Source of the DNA: Microcella sp.
Lineage (GTDB): Bacteria > Actinomycetota > Actinomycetes > Actinomycetales > Microbacteriaceae
DNA: 64,000 bases
Assembly: GCF_019739195.1 (NCBI RefSeq)
Contig: NZ_JAHHDS010000003.1
Coordinates: 1,736,001 to 1,800,000 of the forward strand
Reading direction: 5' to 3'
A model generated the notes under the pieces. The model made no database searches, was not told where the DNA came from, and saw only the letters and a program-made list of their open reading frames with translations. A program made the position numbers and the translations under genes. Numbering within the stretch: position 1 is the first letter of the stretch; each line of letters opens with the position of its first letter. Positions 33,029 to 41,555 of the stretch are shown one piece after another.

Positions 33029-33619
33029 TCACGAGGAGGCTCTGCGGTCAGCGAGCGTCCAGGCGCCTCGAATGAGACCGGCAGCGATGACGGCCTTGAT
33101 GGCGCCGCCGATCAAGAACGGAAAGAGACCAGCCTGGAGAGTCTGCTCGAGGTTCAAGCCGAGACTGAACGCGAGCCAGGGGAGTCCGAAGGCGAACACC
33201 ACGACGGTTCCTGCGCTCAACGACACCAGAGCGCCGAACCACCGCCGGTCCCAGCGACGTTCCGCGAGCCAGCCCGTGAGCGCGGCCGCTGCGATGAAGC
33301 CGAGAATGTAACCTCCGGTGGGCCCCACGATGACTCCCCATCCGCCCGTCTGGTCGCTGAACCACGGCACGCCCGCCATGCCCAGGAGCGCGTACACCGC
33401 GAGGGAGAGGGATCCCCGCGCTGCGCCGAGGGATGTTCCGACCAGCAGCACCGCCAGGGTCTGCCCGGTGATAGGTACGGGCCAGAGAGGCACCGAGACT
33501 TGAGCGAGTATCCCGGTAAATGCAGCGCCACCGACCACCAGGAGCGCGTTAGTGAGCACTGCTCGGCGGACGGCCCAGTCTGCGAGTGTGGCGGGAGCGG
33601 GGGCGGAAAGTGCGGTCAT
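33029..33619 (-). CDS. bioY: Biotin transporter BioY (ECF S-component)
   Basis: The 196-residue membrane protein has the BioY features: the early conserved VPLWPVPITGQTLAVLLVG, GMAGVPWFSDQTGGWGVIVGPTGGYILGF and a C-terminal FPFLIGGAIKAVIAAGL helix. BioY imports biotin alone or with an ECF energising module. AAAGGA lies before the ATG, which also overlaps the stop of the acyl-CoA ligase gene, so biotin uptake is tied to the catabolic operon. This fits the need of the biotin-dependent carboxylase at 11786-15121 for extra biotin. No bioMN genes are adjacent. Confidence 0.93.
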   Translation of the reverse strand: MTALSAPAPATLADWAVRRAVLTNALLVVGGAAFTGILAQVSVPLWPVPITGQTLAVLLVGTSLGAARGSLSLAVYALLGMAGVPWFSDQTGGWGVIVGPTGGYILGFIAAAALTGWLAERRWDRRWFGALVSLSAGTVVVFAFGLPWLAFSLGLNLEQTLQAGLFPFLIGGAIKAVIAAGLIRGAWTLADRRASS

Positions 33620-35202
33620 GACGATTCCTTTCGGTCTTCGTGGAGGATGCTGCGAATGGCGACCTTGTCGATCTTGCCGGTGGAGGTTTTGGGAAGTGTG
33701 TCGAGATAGGCAAGGCGCACGGGGATCTTCTGCGGGGCCAGATGGGTGCGGCAGAAGGCGAGCAAGTCTTCCTCGCGGTCTTCCGGCCAATCCACGACCA
33801 GGTACGCCATGACGATCTCACCCCAGTGTTCGTCCGGATAGCCGACAACAGCAGCCTCCCGAACACCGGGAAACTCGAACAGGACGCTCTCAATGTCGAT
33901 CGGGTAGATGTTCTCCCCACCACGAATGAGGAGGTCCTTCTTGCGGCCCATCAGATAGAGGTAGCCGTCGTCGTCACGACGAGCCATGTCTCCGCTACGA
34001 AACCAGCCATCGATCATCACCCGAGCCGTCTCGACCGGCAGGTCCATGTAGCCCGACATGTTCACATCTCCGCGCGACACTATCTCTCCGATCTCGCCAG
34101 GAGGCACATCGTTCATGTCGTCGTCGCACAGTCTTACCTCCGTGTCGAAGGCCGCTTTTCCGATGGAAGCCAAGAGCCAGTGCTCGCCTGCGACGGCACG
34201 ACGGTGCTCTTCCCAGCCGAGTACCGTCTGGCTTCCACATTCGCTGGCTCCGAACAACTGAAGGAAGTCGCACCCGAACACATCCATGGCCCGACGCAGC
34301 AGCGCGGGGGGCATAGGGGCAGCGCCGTAGCCGAATGACCTGACCTGCGAGTAGTCGCGGCCTTCAATGTCGGGGGTCGTGAGAAGGCTACTCACCATCG
34401 TCGGCACAAGAAATACGTCGGTGAGCCCTCCGTCGCTCAGCCAGTCTAAGAGCTCCGATGGCTTGAACGCGGGCATCAGAAGTATGCGGAAGCCGACGGC
34501 AACCGCCGCCAAGAGGTGCGAGAAACCCGACACGTGAAAAAGGGGAGAACCGTTGTAGTGAAATGTGCGACGGGTGAACTCTCGATCGATCGAGCATTGG
34601 ATCGCGAGTCGCTTGAGCATCAGATGACTCTGAAGCACGCCCTTCGGTGTGCCAGTCGTACCGCTCGTGAATGACAGTCGCAGAATGTCGGAGTCCTCGA
34701 TGTCAGGCCACTCATGGCCGTTAGGTGCCTCGGCGAGCAGGGCGTCATAAGAGAAGTCGGCGCCGCCTGGCTCTGGACGGAGCGGAGAGTCTGGGTCAAA
34801 GGCGACGATCGCTCCAATACAGCCGAGGACGTCGGCGATATCGTGCACATTCTCAAGGCTACGAGCGTCAGCGAAGAGCAAACGCGCCTCCGACTTTGCG
34901 AGAAAAGTCTCGACTTCGCGTCGCACTGCTCTCGGATTGATGGGCACGATCGTGGCACCCATGCTCATCGTCGCGAGCAGGAGTTCAGCAAACCGATAAT
35001 TGTCGACAGAGATCGCTCCGACCCGGTCGCCCTTCCGCACACCCAGTTCGTGGAGCGCAGACGCCAATCTGCGCACGCGGCCGTAGACCTCGCCGTAGGT
35101 GAGTGTGCGATCGTTCCCTGCGTCGACGAGCAGGACGTCATTCGGCCTCTCGGTGGCGTGGGTGCGCAACCGGTCGCCGATCGTGAATGCTGAGCTCACC
35201 AT
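33616..35202 (-). CDS. AMP-dependent acyl-CoA ligase
   Basis: The 528-residue protein is an ANL-superfamily ligase: LSFTSGTTGTPKGV (residues 176-189) binds ATP, followed by QLFGASECGSQTV, GWFRSGDMARRDDDGYLYLMGRKKD, and the catalytic lysine in PKTSTGKIDK. It activates an acid to its acyl-CoA via an acyl-adenylate. In this setting it may activate the entering acid or a beta-keto acid made by a carboxylase. The ATG at 35202 is chosen because the domain starts there; a TTG at 35316 would overlap the operator region. No strong ribosome site is seen. The stop overlaps the bioY start. Confidence 0.88.
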   Translation of the reverse strand: MVSSAFTIGDRLRTHATERPNDVLLVDAGNDRTLTYGEVYGRVRRLASALHELGVRKGDRVGAISVDNYRFAELLLATMSMGATIVPINPRAVRREVETFLAKSEARLLFADARSLENVHDIADVLGCIGAIVAFDPDSPLRPEPGGADFSYDALLAEAPNGHEWPDIEDSDILRLSFTSGTTGTPKGVLQSHLMLKRLAIQCSIDREFTRRTFHYNGSPLFHVSGFSHLLAAVAVGFRILLMPAFKPSELLDWLSDGGLTDVFLVPTMVSSLLTTPDIEGRDYSQVRSFGYGAAPMPPALLRRAMDVFGCDFLQLFGASECGSQTVLGWEEHRRAVAGEHWLLASIGKAAFDTEVRLCDDDMNDVPPGEIGEIVSRGDVNMSGYMDLPVETARVMIDGWFRSGDMARRDDDGYLYLMGRKKDLLIRGGENIYPIDIESVLFEFPGVREAAVVGYPDEHWGEIVMAYLVVDWPEDREEDLLAFCRTHLAPQKIPVRLAYLDTLPKTSTGKIDKVAIRSILHEDRKESS

Positions 35203-35321
35203 TGAAGCCCGACCACGTGGCCAGTGCGAAAGATCGTCACGAAAACTCCTTTGTTTCGCGTCACGCAGGCCGACCGGATGGCCTAGCGACACACCTGATT
35301 CTGCACTGAGAGGCAAAGCAT

Positions 35322-35337
35322 TTCAAGTCTGAACTTA
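35322..35337 (-). promoter_or_regulatory. Ligase-bioY promoter region with MarR-type operator
   Basis: TTCAAGTCTGAA (35322-35333) matches the island consensus at 9 of 12 positions. On the minus strand it follows a -10-like TAAGTT (35337-35332) whose end it overlaps. It lies between the divergent ligase and SDR genes and could serve both. Confidence 0.45.
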
Positions 35338-35449
35338 ATGCTCAACTGGTCTTTTCGCCCACTAGAGATAGGGAAGAAGACTTATCTCATGAAGAACTTG
35401 CCTCGATGGTTTGAATCTAAATGACAGGGCACTACCGTACCATCGTGGC

Positions 35450-36256
35450 ATGGCAAATCTAGAAGGCAAGATCGCGCTCGTCATGGGAGCGGCCACGGGA
35501 ATTGGCGCGGCGAGCGCTGCAACCCTCGCCCGACTGGGCGCGAGCGTTCTGCTTGCAGACATTGCGGCAGAGACAGTCGAGAGGCGGGCAGAGGAGATCA
35601 GAGAGGCTGGTGGAGACGCCCTTTCGATTGGGTGCGACGTGCGCGACGAAGCACAAGTCTCCGCTGCAGTCGCCGCCGCTCTCGCCCGATGGGGCGGCCT
35701 CGACATCATGCACAATAATGCGGCTGCCATGCATCTGGTGCGCGACGACGGCTCCGTGACACGCGCAGACTCTCGTCACTGGGACGACACCTTCGAGGTC
35801 AACCTTCGCGGGCAGATGTTCGGTTGCAAGCATGCAATCCCCGCCATGGTTCACCGAGGGGGTGGCAGCATCATCAACACCGCGTCGGCGTCGGGACTTC
35901 TCGGCGACCTCGGTCTCACTGCATATGGCGCAGCCAAGGCTGCCGTCGTTCAACTCACTAAGTCCGTGGCCACTCAATATGGCCGACAATCCATTCGCTG
36001 CAATGCCATCATCCCTGGGCTCATCGATGTCAATCGCGCCGCCGGCACGGGGCTACCCCCCGCGAAGCGAGAGCTCTTGACACGGCACCAATTGCTTCCG
36101 CTTCACGCTGGCCCGCAAGAGGTTGCCGACGTGGTCGCATTCTTGGCGAGTGATGCCGCACGCTTCATAACAGGCCATGCGCTCGTCGTGGACGGCGGGC
36201 TCACAGCGCATATGCCGACCTATGCAGATGCCCTGCGCTTTGAAGGGGGGCAGTAG
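35450..36256 (+). CDS. SDR family oxidoreductase
   Basis: The 268-residue protein is a classical SDR with MGAATGIGAASAATLA, DIMHNNAAA, the active site TASASGLLGDLGLTAYGAAKAAV and [12 protein letters not shown]. It would interconvert an alcohol and ketone of a pathway intermediate with NAD(P). The ATG at 35450 lies six bases after TACCAT (35438-35443), which fits a leaderless message; TTGAAT (35411-35416) might serve as -35 but the spacing is long. A TTG start at 35411 is possible but less likely. It is divergent from the ligase gene. Confidence 0.86.
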   Translation: MANLEGKIALVMGAATGIGAASAATLARLGASVLLADIAAETVERRAEEIREAGGDALSIGCDVRDEAQVSAAVAAALARWGGLDIMHNNAAAMHLVRDDGSVTRADSRHWDDTFEVNLRGQMFGCKHAIPAMVHRGGGSIINTASASGLLGDLGLTAYGAAKAAVVQLTKSVATQYGRQSIRCNAIIPGLIDVNRAAGTGLPPAKRELLTRHQLLPLHAGPQEVADVVAFLASDAARFITGHALVVDGGLTAHMPTYADALRFEGGQ

Positions 36257-36274
36257 CGCAATCTTCGCTCTGTC

Positions 36275-37204
36275 CTATCGCTTGGTGACTTGCCCACCGA
36301 GCAACGCGACCGGTCGCAGAAGCATCGGGCGCAAGAGTAACCAGCACGTCGCCATGATCATGAGTGAGCCTGCGAAGATCAGCGCGCCCACCCACGAGAC
36401 CTCGTCACGACTGGCGTACATGTGATTGAGATTGCGGAGAGCCCCCGTCGCGAGCACGAGGGTGACGTGAGCCACCGTGAAAGCCACAAAGTAGAGCATG
36501 ACCGGAAAGTGCACGACCCGCGCGAGCGTCACCGGGTAGATGCGTTCTAGCGCTCGAAAACGAGGACTCCAGGCGGGCGACATGCGAACGCCGGTGACGA
36601 TGGCGAGCGGCGCCGCAACGAAAATCGTGACGAAGTAGGCGAGGACCTGGAGCGAGTTGTAGTTGATCCAACCGTTTTCTGACGGCCAATCGAACGATGC
36701 GTACTGCAGCGCCACCGAGATCGAGTGCGGGAAAACCTCCCAGCTGGTGGGAATCACCCGCGCCCAATGCCCACTGACCAGCAACAGCACGATGTAGACG
36801 ATTCCGTTGGTGATCCACAGCACATCCAGCACGAGGTGGGTCCACAGGGTCAAGGAGATCTTGGTCGGTGGGTACTTCGTGCGCAGCGGACCAGCGTTGT
36901 TTCGGGTCCAGTACGAGTCGGGTTTCGCCCCGGTGCGGATTTGCCAACCGGTCCGGATGATGAGCAACATGAACAGCATGTTCACGAAGTGAGTGATGCC
37001 GACCCACGGGGGGATGCCTTCACGGGTGCCCTCGGGCAACTCTAGTTCTCCGGGGTACCGAAGGATAAACGACTCTACTGCGGGGATCTCGCGAACGAGC
37101 GTGGCGAGCCATACGACAGCGCCAGCCACGATGACGGCGATCGGCATGAGCACGACTACCATCAGCAGCCGTTGAGAGGGGGAGCGGTCGTCGAGAAACT
37201 TCAT
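36275..37204 (-). CDS. Di-haem cytochrome b561-type membrane protein
   Basis: The 309-residue protein has about five to six hydrophobic helices with histidines placed as in the cytochrome b subunits of formate dehydrogenase or thiosulfate reductase: His72 (GITHFVNMLF), His123 (LWTHLVLDVLW), and His232/His246 (VVHFPVMLYFVAFTVAHVTLVLATG). Such subunits pass electrons between the quinone pool and a partner enzyme. No catalytic partner is encoded next to it, so its role is unclear. GGAGGG lies five bases before the ATG at 37204. A MarR-type palindrome in its promoter links it to the island. Confidence 0.75.
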   Translation of the reverse strand: MKFLDDRSPSQRLLMVVVLMPIAVIVAGAVVWLATLVREIPAVESFILRYPGELELPEGTREGIPPWVGITHFVNMLFMLLIIRTGWQIRTGAKPDSYWTRNNAGPLRTKYPPTKISLTLWTHLVLDVLWITNGIVYIVLLLVSGHWARVIPTSWEVFPHSISVALQYASFDWPSENGWINYNSLQVLAYFVTIFVAAPLAIVTGVRMSPAWSPRFRALERIYPVTLARVVHFPVMLYFVAFTVAHVTLVLATGALRNLNHMYASRDEVSWVGALIFAGSLMIMATCWLLLRPMLLRPVALLGGQVTKR

Positions 37205-37266
37205 GGGTCCCTCCATCGGTCGTGGGCACGCTGTGACGACGGTCGTCTCGCCCTATGCTGGCGCTT

Positions 37267-37285
37267 ACTGTACTTCAAGGTTGAA
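37267..37285 (-). promoter_or_regulatory. Cytochrome b promoter with MarR-type operator
   Basis: TTCAAGGTTGAA (37274-37285) has perfect five-base inverted arms around GG. On the minus strand it sits just upstream of a -10 box TACAGT (37272-37267), that is within the -35/-10 spacer. The -35 box is weak (TTCGCT, 37295-37290). Confidence 0.6.
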
Positions 37286-37625
37286 TAAAAGCGAACCGAT
37301 GGGCTGAGTCCTTGTGAGACTGCCCCTCACGCCCGCTCACTGCACGCCACTTCCCGACCCCGCACGATTGTCTACCGCTCGAGGGGGCCGACGAGGGACT
37401 CGGTGCCGCCGAACTGCGAGAGAAGTCATCGTCCGCTTCACGGCGATGAGAAGAATGCGGTGAGCTCGACGCACTGCAGTGCGGGCCCGATGCGCCTTTG
37501 GCCCTCCCTCGACAGCCCTCACTGCCTCGCGACATCACCAGCCTAGGGTCCGGTTTGTCGACCATCGATTCGAACTCGCAATCGCTTCAAGCACAAACGA
37601 CCGATCACATTTTCGGCGCTAGTCC
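37286..37625. other. Long divergent intergenic region, no gene seen
   Basis: About 340 bases lie between the two divergent promoters of the cytochrome b and the second transport operon. Short frames exist but look like chance, with no initiation signal or family resemblance. I see no repeat or hairpin of note. Confidence 0.5.
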
Positions 37626-37664
37626 TTGACAATCAGTGTCTGAAGTATATGGTTCAGGATTAAA
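37626..37664 (+). promoter_or_regulatory. Promoter of second transport/carboxylase operon
   Basis: TTGACA (37626-37631) and TATGGT (37648-37653) are spaced by 16 bases, one of the best -35 boxes in the window. TTCAGGATTAAA (37653-37664), a 9 of 12 match to the island consensus, covers the expected start. The leader to the ATG at 37793 is about 130 bases and includes an ATG at 37691 with its own GGAGAGG site. Confidence 0.55.
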
Positions 37665-37792
37665 AGAATCTCCACTCCCGGAGAGGATCAATGTCGATTC
37701 AGAGCCCGTGTACGGCGGCGCGACGCGCGCGCCGAATGTTGGCTCCACAGCTGGCGGCCGTTCATTCAGCCGACCGGAAAGGTGAGTGTGAA

Positions 37793-38953
37793 ATGAAGCG
37801 TTGGACCCGCACTGCGGCTGTCGGACTGGCCGTCACTGCAATGACTTTGCCCCTTGCTGCCTGCAACCAGAGTGTCAGCACTGAAGGGGACGGCGAGCTA
37901 ATGCCGCTTCAGATTGGTGTGGTTGCGCCGCTGACTGGCCCGACTGCGTCCATCGGACAAGCACAGGCGTGTGGCGCACTGGTCGCTCGCGACGCTTTGA
38001 ACGCTCTGGCTACCAACCCTGGTGAGGAGGTCGAGCTCTTCATCGAAGACAGCAAGGCCGATCCCGCTGAAGCTGCGCGTGTCGCAGGTGAACTGACCAG
38101 TGAAGGCATCGTCTTCTTCCAAGGTGGTCCGACGACCTCGGAGGTCGCCGCCCAGCTGCCCATTTTCGCCGATGCCGGCGCGATCACGACTGCAGGCACC
38201 TCGCAGGCGCTGTCAATTCTCACGAGCGGCGCGCGGGTGGCTCGACTGCAGCCCGACACCTCCGTTGCAGGTGCGTTTGCGGCACAGTTCTTGCTCGACG
38301 AGTTCGACGTCTCGAAGGTAGCGATGCTCACGCAAGACATTGAGTACTCGCAAGAGATGGCGAAGGGAGCGACCGACGCTCTCGGTACTGACGTCGAGGT
38401 GTCAGTCCAGTCCGTGCCGTTCGACGAGGTCACGTTCGCCTCGCAGATTGACGCGTTGCTCGCGACCGACCCCGACGCGTTCTTCTTGCCGATCGCGGGA
38501 TTCGACAAGCAGCTCGCGTTTATCCGTGAGTACACGCGGACCGGAACGGATGTTCCGCTTGCTCTCGGACTCTCCATTCTGAACGCGCCGCTCGTGGATG
38601 CCGGCGGTGCGGATCTCGAAGGCGTATACGGGTTTGACTCGTGGAACATGTCTGTGCAGAACGACGCGTCGACGCAGATGCGCGAGGACTTCGAGGCCTA
38701 CGCACCGGATCATGCAGAGTGCGTCGACACGAACGTTTCGATCCAAGGACTCATCGAGTACAGCTCTGTGAAGCTTTACCACGCTGCGGCCGCGATGGCT
38801 GGTACGCGCGACGCTGGCGAGGTTTACCAGGCGATTCTCGAGAACGACTGGGACATGCCGCAGGGTGTCATCTCGTTTTCTGCTAGCGGCCAAGCGGTCG
38901 CTCCGCAGATCGCGGTGCAGGTGGTGGGCGGCGAGATCGTGTCGGTCGAGTGA
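37793..38953 (+). CDS. ABC transporter substrate-binding lipoprotein (Liv type)
   Basis: The 386-residue protein starts with a lipoprotein signal ending LPLAAC (Cys24), then a type I binding fold (IGVVAPLTGPTASIGQAQACGALVARDALN, LFIEDSKADPAEAARVAGEL). It is only distantly like the lipoprotein at 4539-5693, so the two systems may take up different compounds. The start at 37793 gives a normal signal peptide and follows AAAGGTGAG. An in-frame ATG at 37691 with GGAGAGG would add 34 residues and bury the signal, so it may instead be a leader peptide or unused. It begins an eight-gene operon with Liv permease and ketone-carboxylase-like genes. Confidence 0.88.
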   Translation: MKRWTRTAAVGLAVTAMTLPLAACNQSVSTEGDGELMPLQIGVVAPLTGPTASIGQAQACGALVARDALNALATNPGEEVELFIEDSKADPAEAARVAGELTSEGIVFFQGGPTTSEVAAQLPIFADAGAITTAGTSQALSILTSGARVARLQPDTSVAGAFAAQFLLDEFDVSKVAMLTQDIEYSQEMAKGATDALGTDVEVSVQSVPFDEVTFASQIDALLATDPDAFFLPIAGFDKQLAFIREYTRTGTDVPLALGLSILNAPLVDAGGADLEGVYGFDSWNMSVQNDASTQMREDFEAYAPDHAECVDTNVSIQGLIEYSSVKLYHAAAAMAGTRDAGEVYQAILENDWDMPQGVISFSASGQAVAPQIAVQVVGGEIVSVE

Positions 38954-39813
38954 CTGGTCAGCTGCTGCAGGGTCTGATCGTCGGGGGGGCTTACGCCCTC
39001 GCGGCGGTCGGGCTCACCTACACCATCGGTATTTCGAGAATCATCAACTTCTCGTACGGAACGATGTACATGCTCGGCGCGATGATCGTCGCGTCGTTCG
39101 GAGGACTCAATGCCTCGCTGGCCGGCAATTCGCTTGCCGTAGTGGTGGCTGTTCTGTTGGTCGGGGTCATCGGGTTCATCATCGCTCGGTTCGTGATCAT
39201 ACGGTTGGTGGCCGATCCAGACGCGGTCATCATCGGTACGCTCGCGATTGACGTGATCCTGGTCAATCTTGGCCTCATGTATTTCGGCACCAATCCGGTA
39301 CTCGTCGATACGCCTCTTTCGCAGACCGTATTGCGGCTTCTCGGAACCCATGTGACCCTGCAGCAGCTGCTCATCGTCGTGCTTGCTCCGCTTGTGACCC
39401 TCGCCCTCGTGCTCTTCATGAAGCGGACGAGGCGGGGCGCGGAGATTCGAGCGGTTGCCCAGGAGCCAAACCTTGCGGGCGTCTCAGGAGTCAACGTGAG
39501 GGGCACGTACATCGTCGCTGTACTCGTCGGTGTCGTCATCGCCGCGGCGATAGGCGCTCTCGTCGCCGCGAACATTGTTCCCACTGTTTTCGCTGGCCAG
39601 CACTTCTTCCTCAAGGCATTCGCGATCGCGGCGCTCGCCGGTCTCGGGCAACTCTGGGGAGCTCTCATCGTCGGCTTCGTCATCGGGATCTCAGAAGTGC
39701 TCTTGAGCGTCAACCTCACGGGCGCGTATACCCCGGCAGTGATCTACGTGCTCCTCATCGTGGCGCTCGTGTTCTTCCCGCGTGGCCTGTTCAACACAAG
39801 GACCTCAGCATGA
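38950..39813 (+). CDS. Branched-chain-type ABC permease (LivH)
   Basis: The 287-residue membrane protein has the LivH motif GLTYTIGISRIINFSYGTMYMLGAM, about eight hydrophobic helices and the cytoplasmic loop RRGAEIRAVAQEPNLAGVSGVN. With the adjacent LivM it forms the channel of the second importer. The GTG at 38950 overlaps the lipoprotein stop (GTGA). Confidence 0.92.
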   Translation: MTGQLLQGLIVGGAYALAAVGLTYTIGISRIINFSYGTMYMLGAMIVASFGGLNASLAGNSLAVVVAVLLVGVIGFIIARFVIIRLVADPDAVIIGTLAIDVILVNLGLMYFGTNPVLVDTPLSQTVLRLLGTHVTLQQLLIVVLAPLVTLALVLFMKRTRRGAEIRAVAQEPNLAGVSGVNVRGTYIVAVLVGVVIAAAIGALVAANIVPTVFAGQHFFLKAFAIAALAGLGQLWGALIVGFVIGISEVLLSVNLTGAYTPAVIYVLLIVALVFFPRGLFNTRTSA

Positions 39814-40814
39814 GAAATCTGACCGTGCGCATTCCCGTCCTCGCGGTCGTTGGCTTGGGCCTCGTTGTCACCCTGGCGTTCACCGCGCCTGCGTCGCTCC
39901 TTCCGACCTTGCAGTTCGCGCTCATCATGGGCGCGCTGGCTGTGTCGTTCCAGGTCGTTTTCGGCCTCCTCGGTGAACTGAGTCTCGGACACGCGGCACT
40001 CTTTGGCGCGGGGGGTTACACGTATGCCGTGCTGACGAGTGCGGGCACCAACTGGCTCGTCGCGACGCTGGGGGCGATCGCATTAGGGGGCATCGTTGCT
40101 GCCGTCATGGCCCTCCTCACGTTTCGGCTTTCTGGGATCTACTTCTCGGTCGTGACGTTCGCATTCACCATGATTCTCGCTGTCATCGTGCGGGCGAACG
40201 CGCAGCTCGGAGGTACCGCGGGCATCCCGGGGGTAGAAGGGTGGCCGGTCATTCCCGACATTCTGCGCTTCTCGACGCAGACGATCTACGCCGGCACCAT
40301 CTTCGTGCTGCTGCTTGTGGCCTACTCCTTGCTGAAGTCTTCGACGCCTGGGGTGGTCCTTGAACTGGCGCGGGAAGACCGGGAACTTGCTCTCGTGAGT
40401 GGTGTCAACGTGCGTCGGCTTCGGCTGGTCGTCACCGTCGTCTCCGGGCTCATGGCGGGTCTCGTCGGTGCATTCTTCGCGCAGTCCACCCGGTTCATCA
40501 GCCCTGACGTCTTCGGATTCCAATACCTCATTATTCCGCTGTCGATTGTGATCGTCGGGGGGATGCGCACTCGTACCGGCACCGTAGTCGGGGTTCTGAT
40601 CGTCGCGGTCATTCCTGCCTTCTTCAACCTCTCGGCGGTCGTAGACCAGATCGTCGCGGGCGCGCTCCTGTTGCTCGCCATCCTTGTCGCTCCCTTTGGG
40701 ATCGTGCCGGAGATAGCCAAACTCATGCGACGCATGTATCCGGGAAAACGGGCCACGCAGCCTCCCACCTCTGATGCCCCCGTGCCCGACGCCGCGAAGG
40801 AGGCACAGAAATGA
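39810..40814 (+). CDS. Branched-chain-type ABC permease (LivM)
   Basis: The 334-residue membrane protein shows the LivM motif LLGELSLGHAALFGAGGYTYAVL, the loop REDRELALVSGVNVRRLRL and several hydrophobic helices, then a hydrophilic C-terminal tail of about 30 residues. It pairs with LivH and overlaps both neighbouring genes by four bases. Confidence 0.92.
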   Translation: MRNLTVRIPVLAVVGLGLVVTLAFTAPASLLPTLQFALIMGALAVSFQVVFGLLGELSLGHAALFGAGGYTYAVLTSAGTNWLVATLGAIALGGIVAAVMALLTFRLSGIYFSVVTFAFTMILAVIVRANAQLGGTAGIPGVEGWPVIPDILRFSTQTIYAGTIFVLLLVAYSLLKSSTPGVVLELAREDRELALVSGVNVRRLRLVVTVVSGLMAGLVGAFFAQSTRFISPDVFGFQYLIIPLSIVIVGGMRTRTGTVVGVLIVAVIPAFFNLSAVVDQIVAGALLLLAILVAPFGIVPEIAKLMRRMYPGKRATQPPTSDAPVPDAAKEAQK

Positions 40815-41548
40815 ACTTGCCGTCGACGATCGCACCAGTCCTCAGCATTCAGAACATCACAGTGACCTTCGGTGGAACGAAGGCTGTTAACGACTTCAGT
40901 GGTCATGTGAACCCGGGTGAGATCGTCGGCCTGATCGGACCCAACGGGGCCGGCAAGTCGACCGTCATCAACGCCGTGTCGGGTTTCGTGCCGCAGTCCG
41001 GGGGCGCGATCCTGCTCGACGGCATCGACCTCACGCGCGAAACAATCTTCGGGCGGTCGCGAATGGGACTGGGTAGGGCGTTTCAGCGAGTCGCCTTCGC
41101 GACGGGAATCACTGCGCGCGAGCATCTCAGCGTCGCCGCGCTCCACGGCAAGCTCTTGCGTCGACGCGTGCTCGAGCCTGTGCACATGCAGCTCGTTCGG
41201 TCGGCCGGCCTCGAAGAGCACCTTGATGTTCCCGTCGACCAACTGAGCTTTCTCTACCGCCGGCTCGTCGGCATTGTGATGGCCGTCATCGGCGGTGACC
41301 GCGTTGTCATGCTTGATGAAGCGACCGCAGGTCTCACCGACGGCGAGCGCAGGCGCATCGGCGACATGATCATGGCATGGGCAGTTGAGCACAACCGTGG
41401 GTTCCTTGTCGTCGAGCACGACCTGGAATTCGTGCGCCAAATCTCGACTCGCACGATCGTGATGGATAAAGGTGCCGTACTCGCCGACGGTGAGACAGAC
41501 GCCGTGTTGCGCGACCCGGCCGTCGTGACCGCGTACATGGGGAATTGA
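40811..41548 (+). CDS. ABC transporter ATP-binding protein (LivG type), degenerate signature
   Basis: The 245-residue protein has Walker A GPNGAGKST, the Q-loop in GRAFQRVAFATGIT, Walker B VVMLDEATAGL and switch histidine VVEHDLEF. The ABC signature is unusual, QLSFLYRRLVGIVMAV in place of LSGGQ or LPYGQQR, so hydrolysis may rely mainly on the LivF partner's signature. It lies within the second Liv set. Confidence 0.89.
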   Translation: MNLPSTIAPVLSIQNITVTFGGTKAVNDFSGHVNPGEIVGLIGPNGAGKSTVINAVSGFVPQSGGAILLDGIDLTRETIFGRSRMGLGRAFQRVAFATGITAREHLSVAALHGKLLRRRVLEPVHMQLVRSAGLEEHLDVPVDQLSFLYRRLVGIVMAVIGGDRVVMLDEATAGLTDGERRRIGDMIMAWAVEHNRGFLVVEHDLEFVRQISTRTIVMDKGAVLADGETDAVLRDPAVVTAYMGN

Positions 41549-41555
41549 GGATCGC

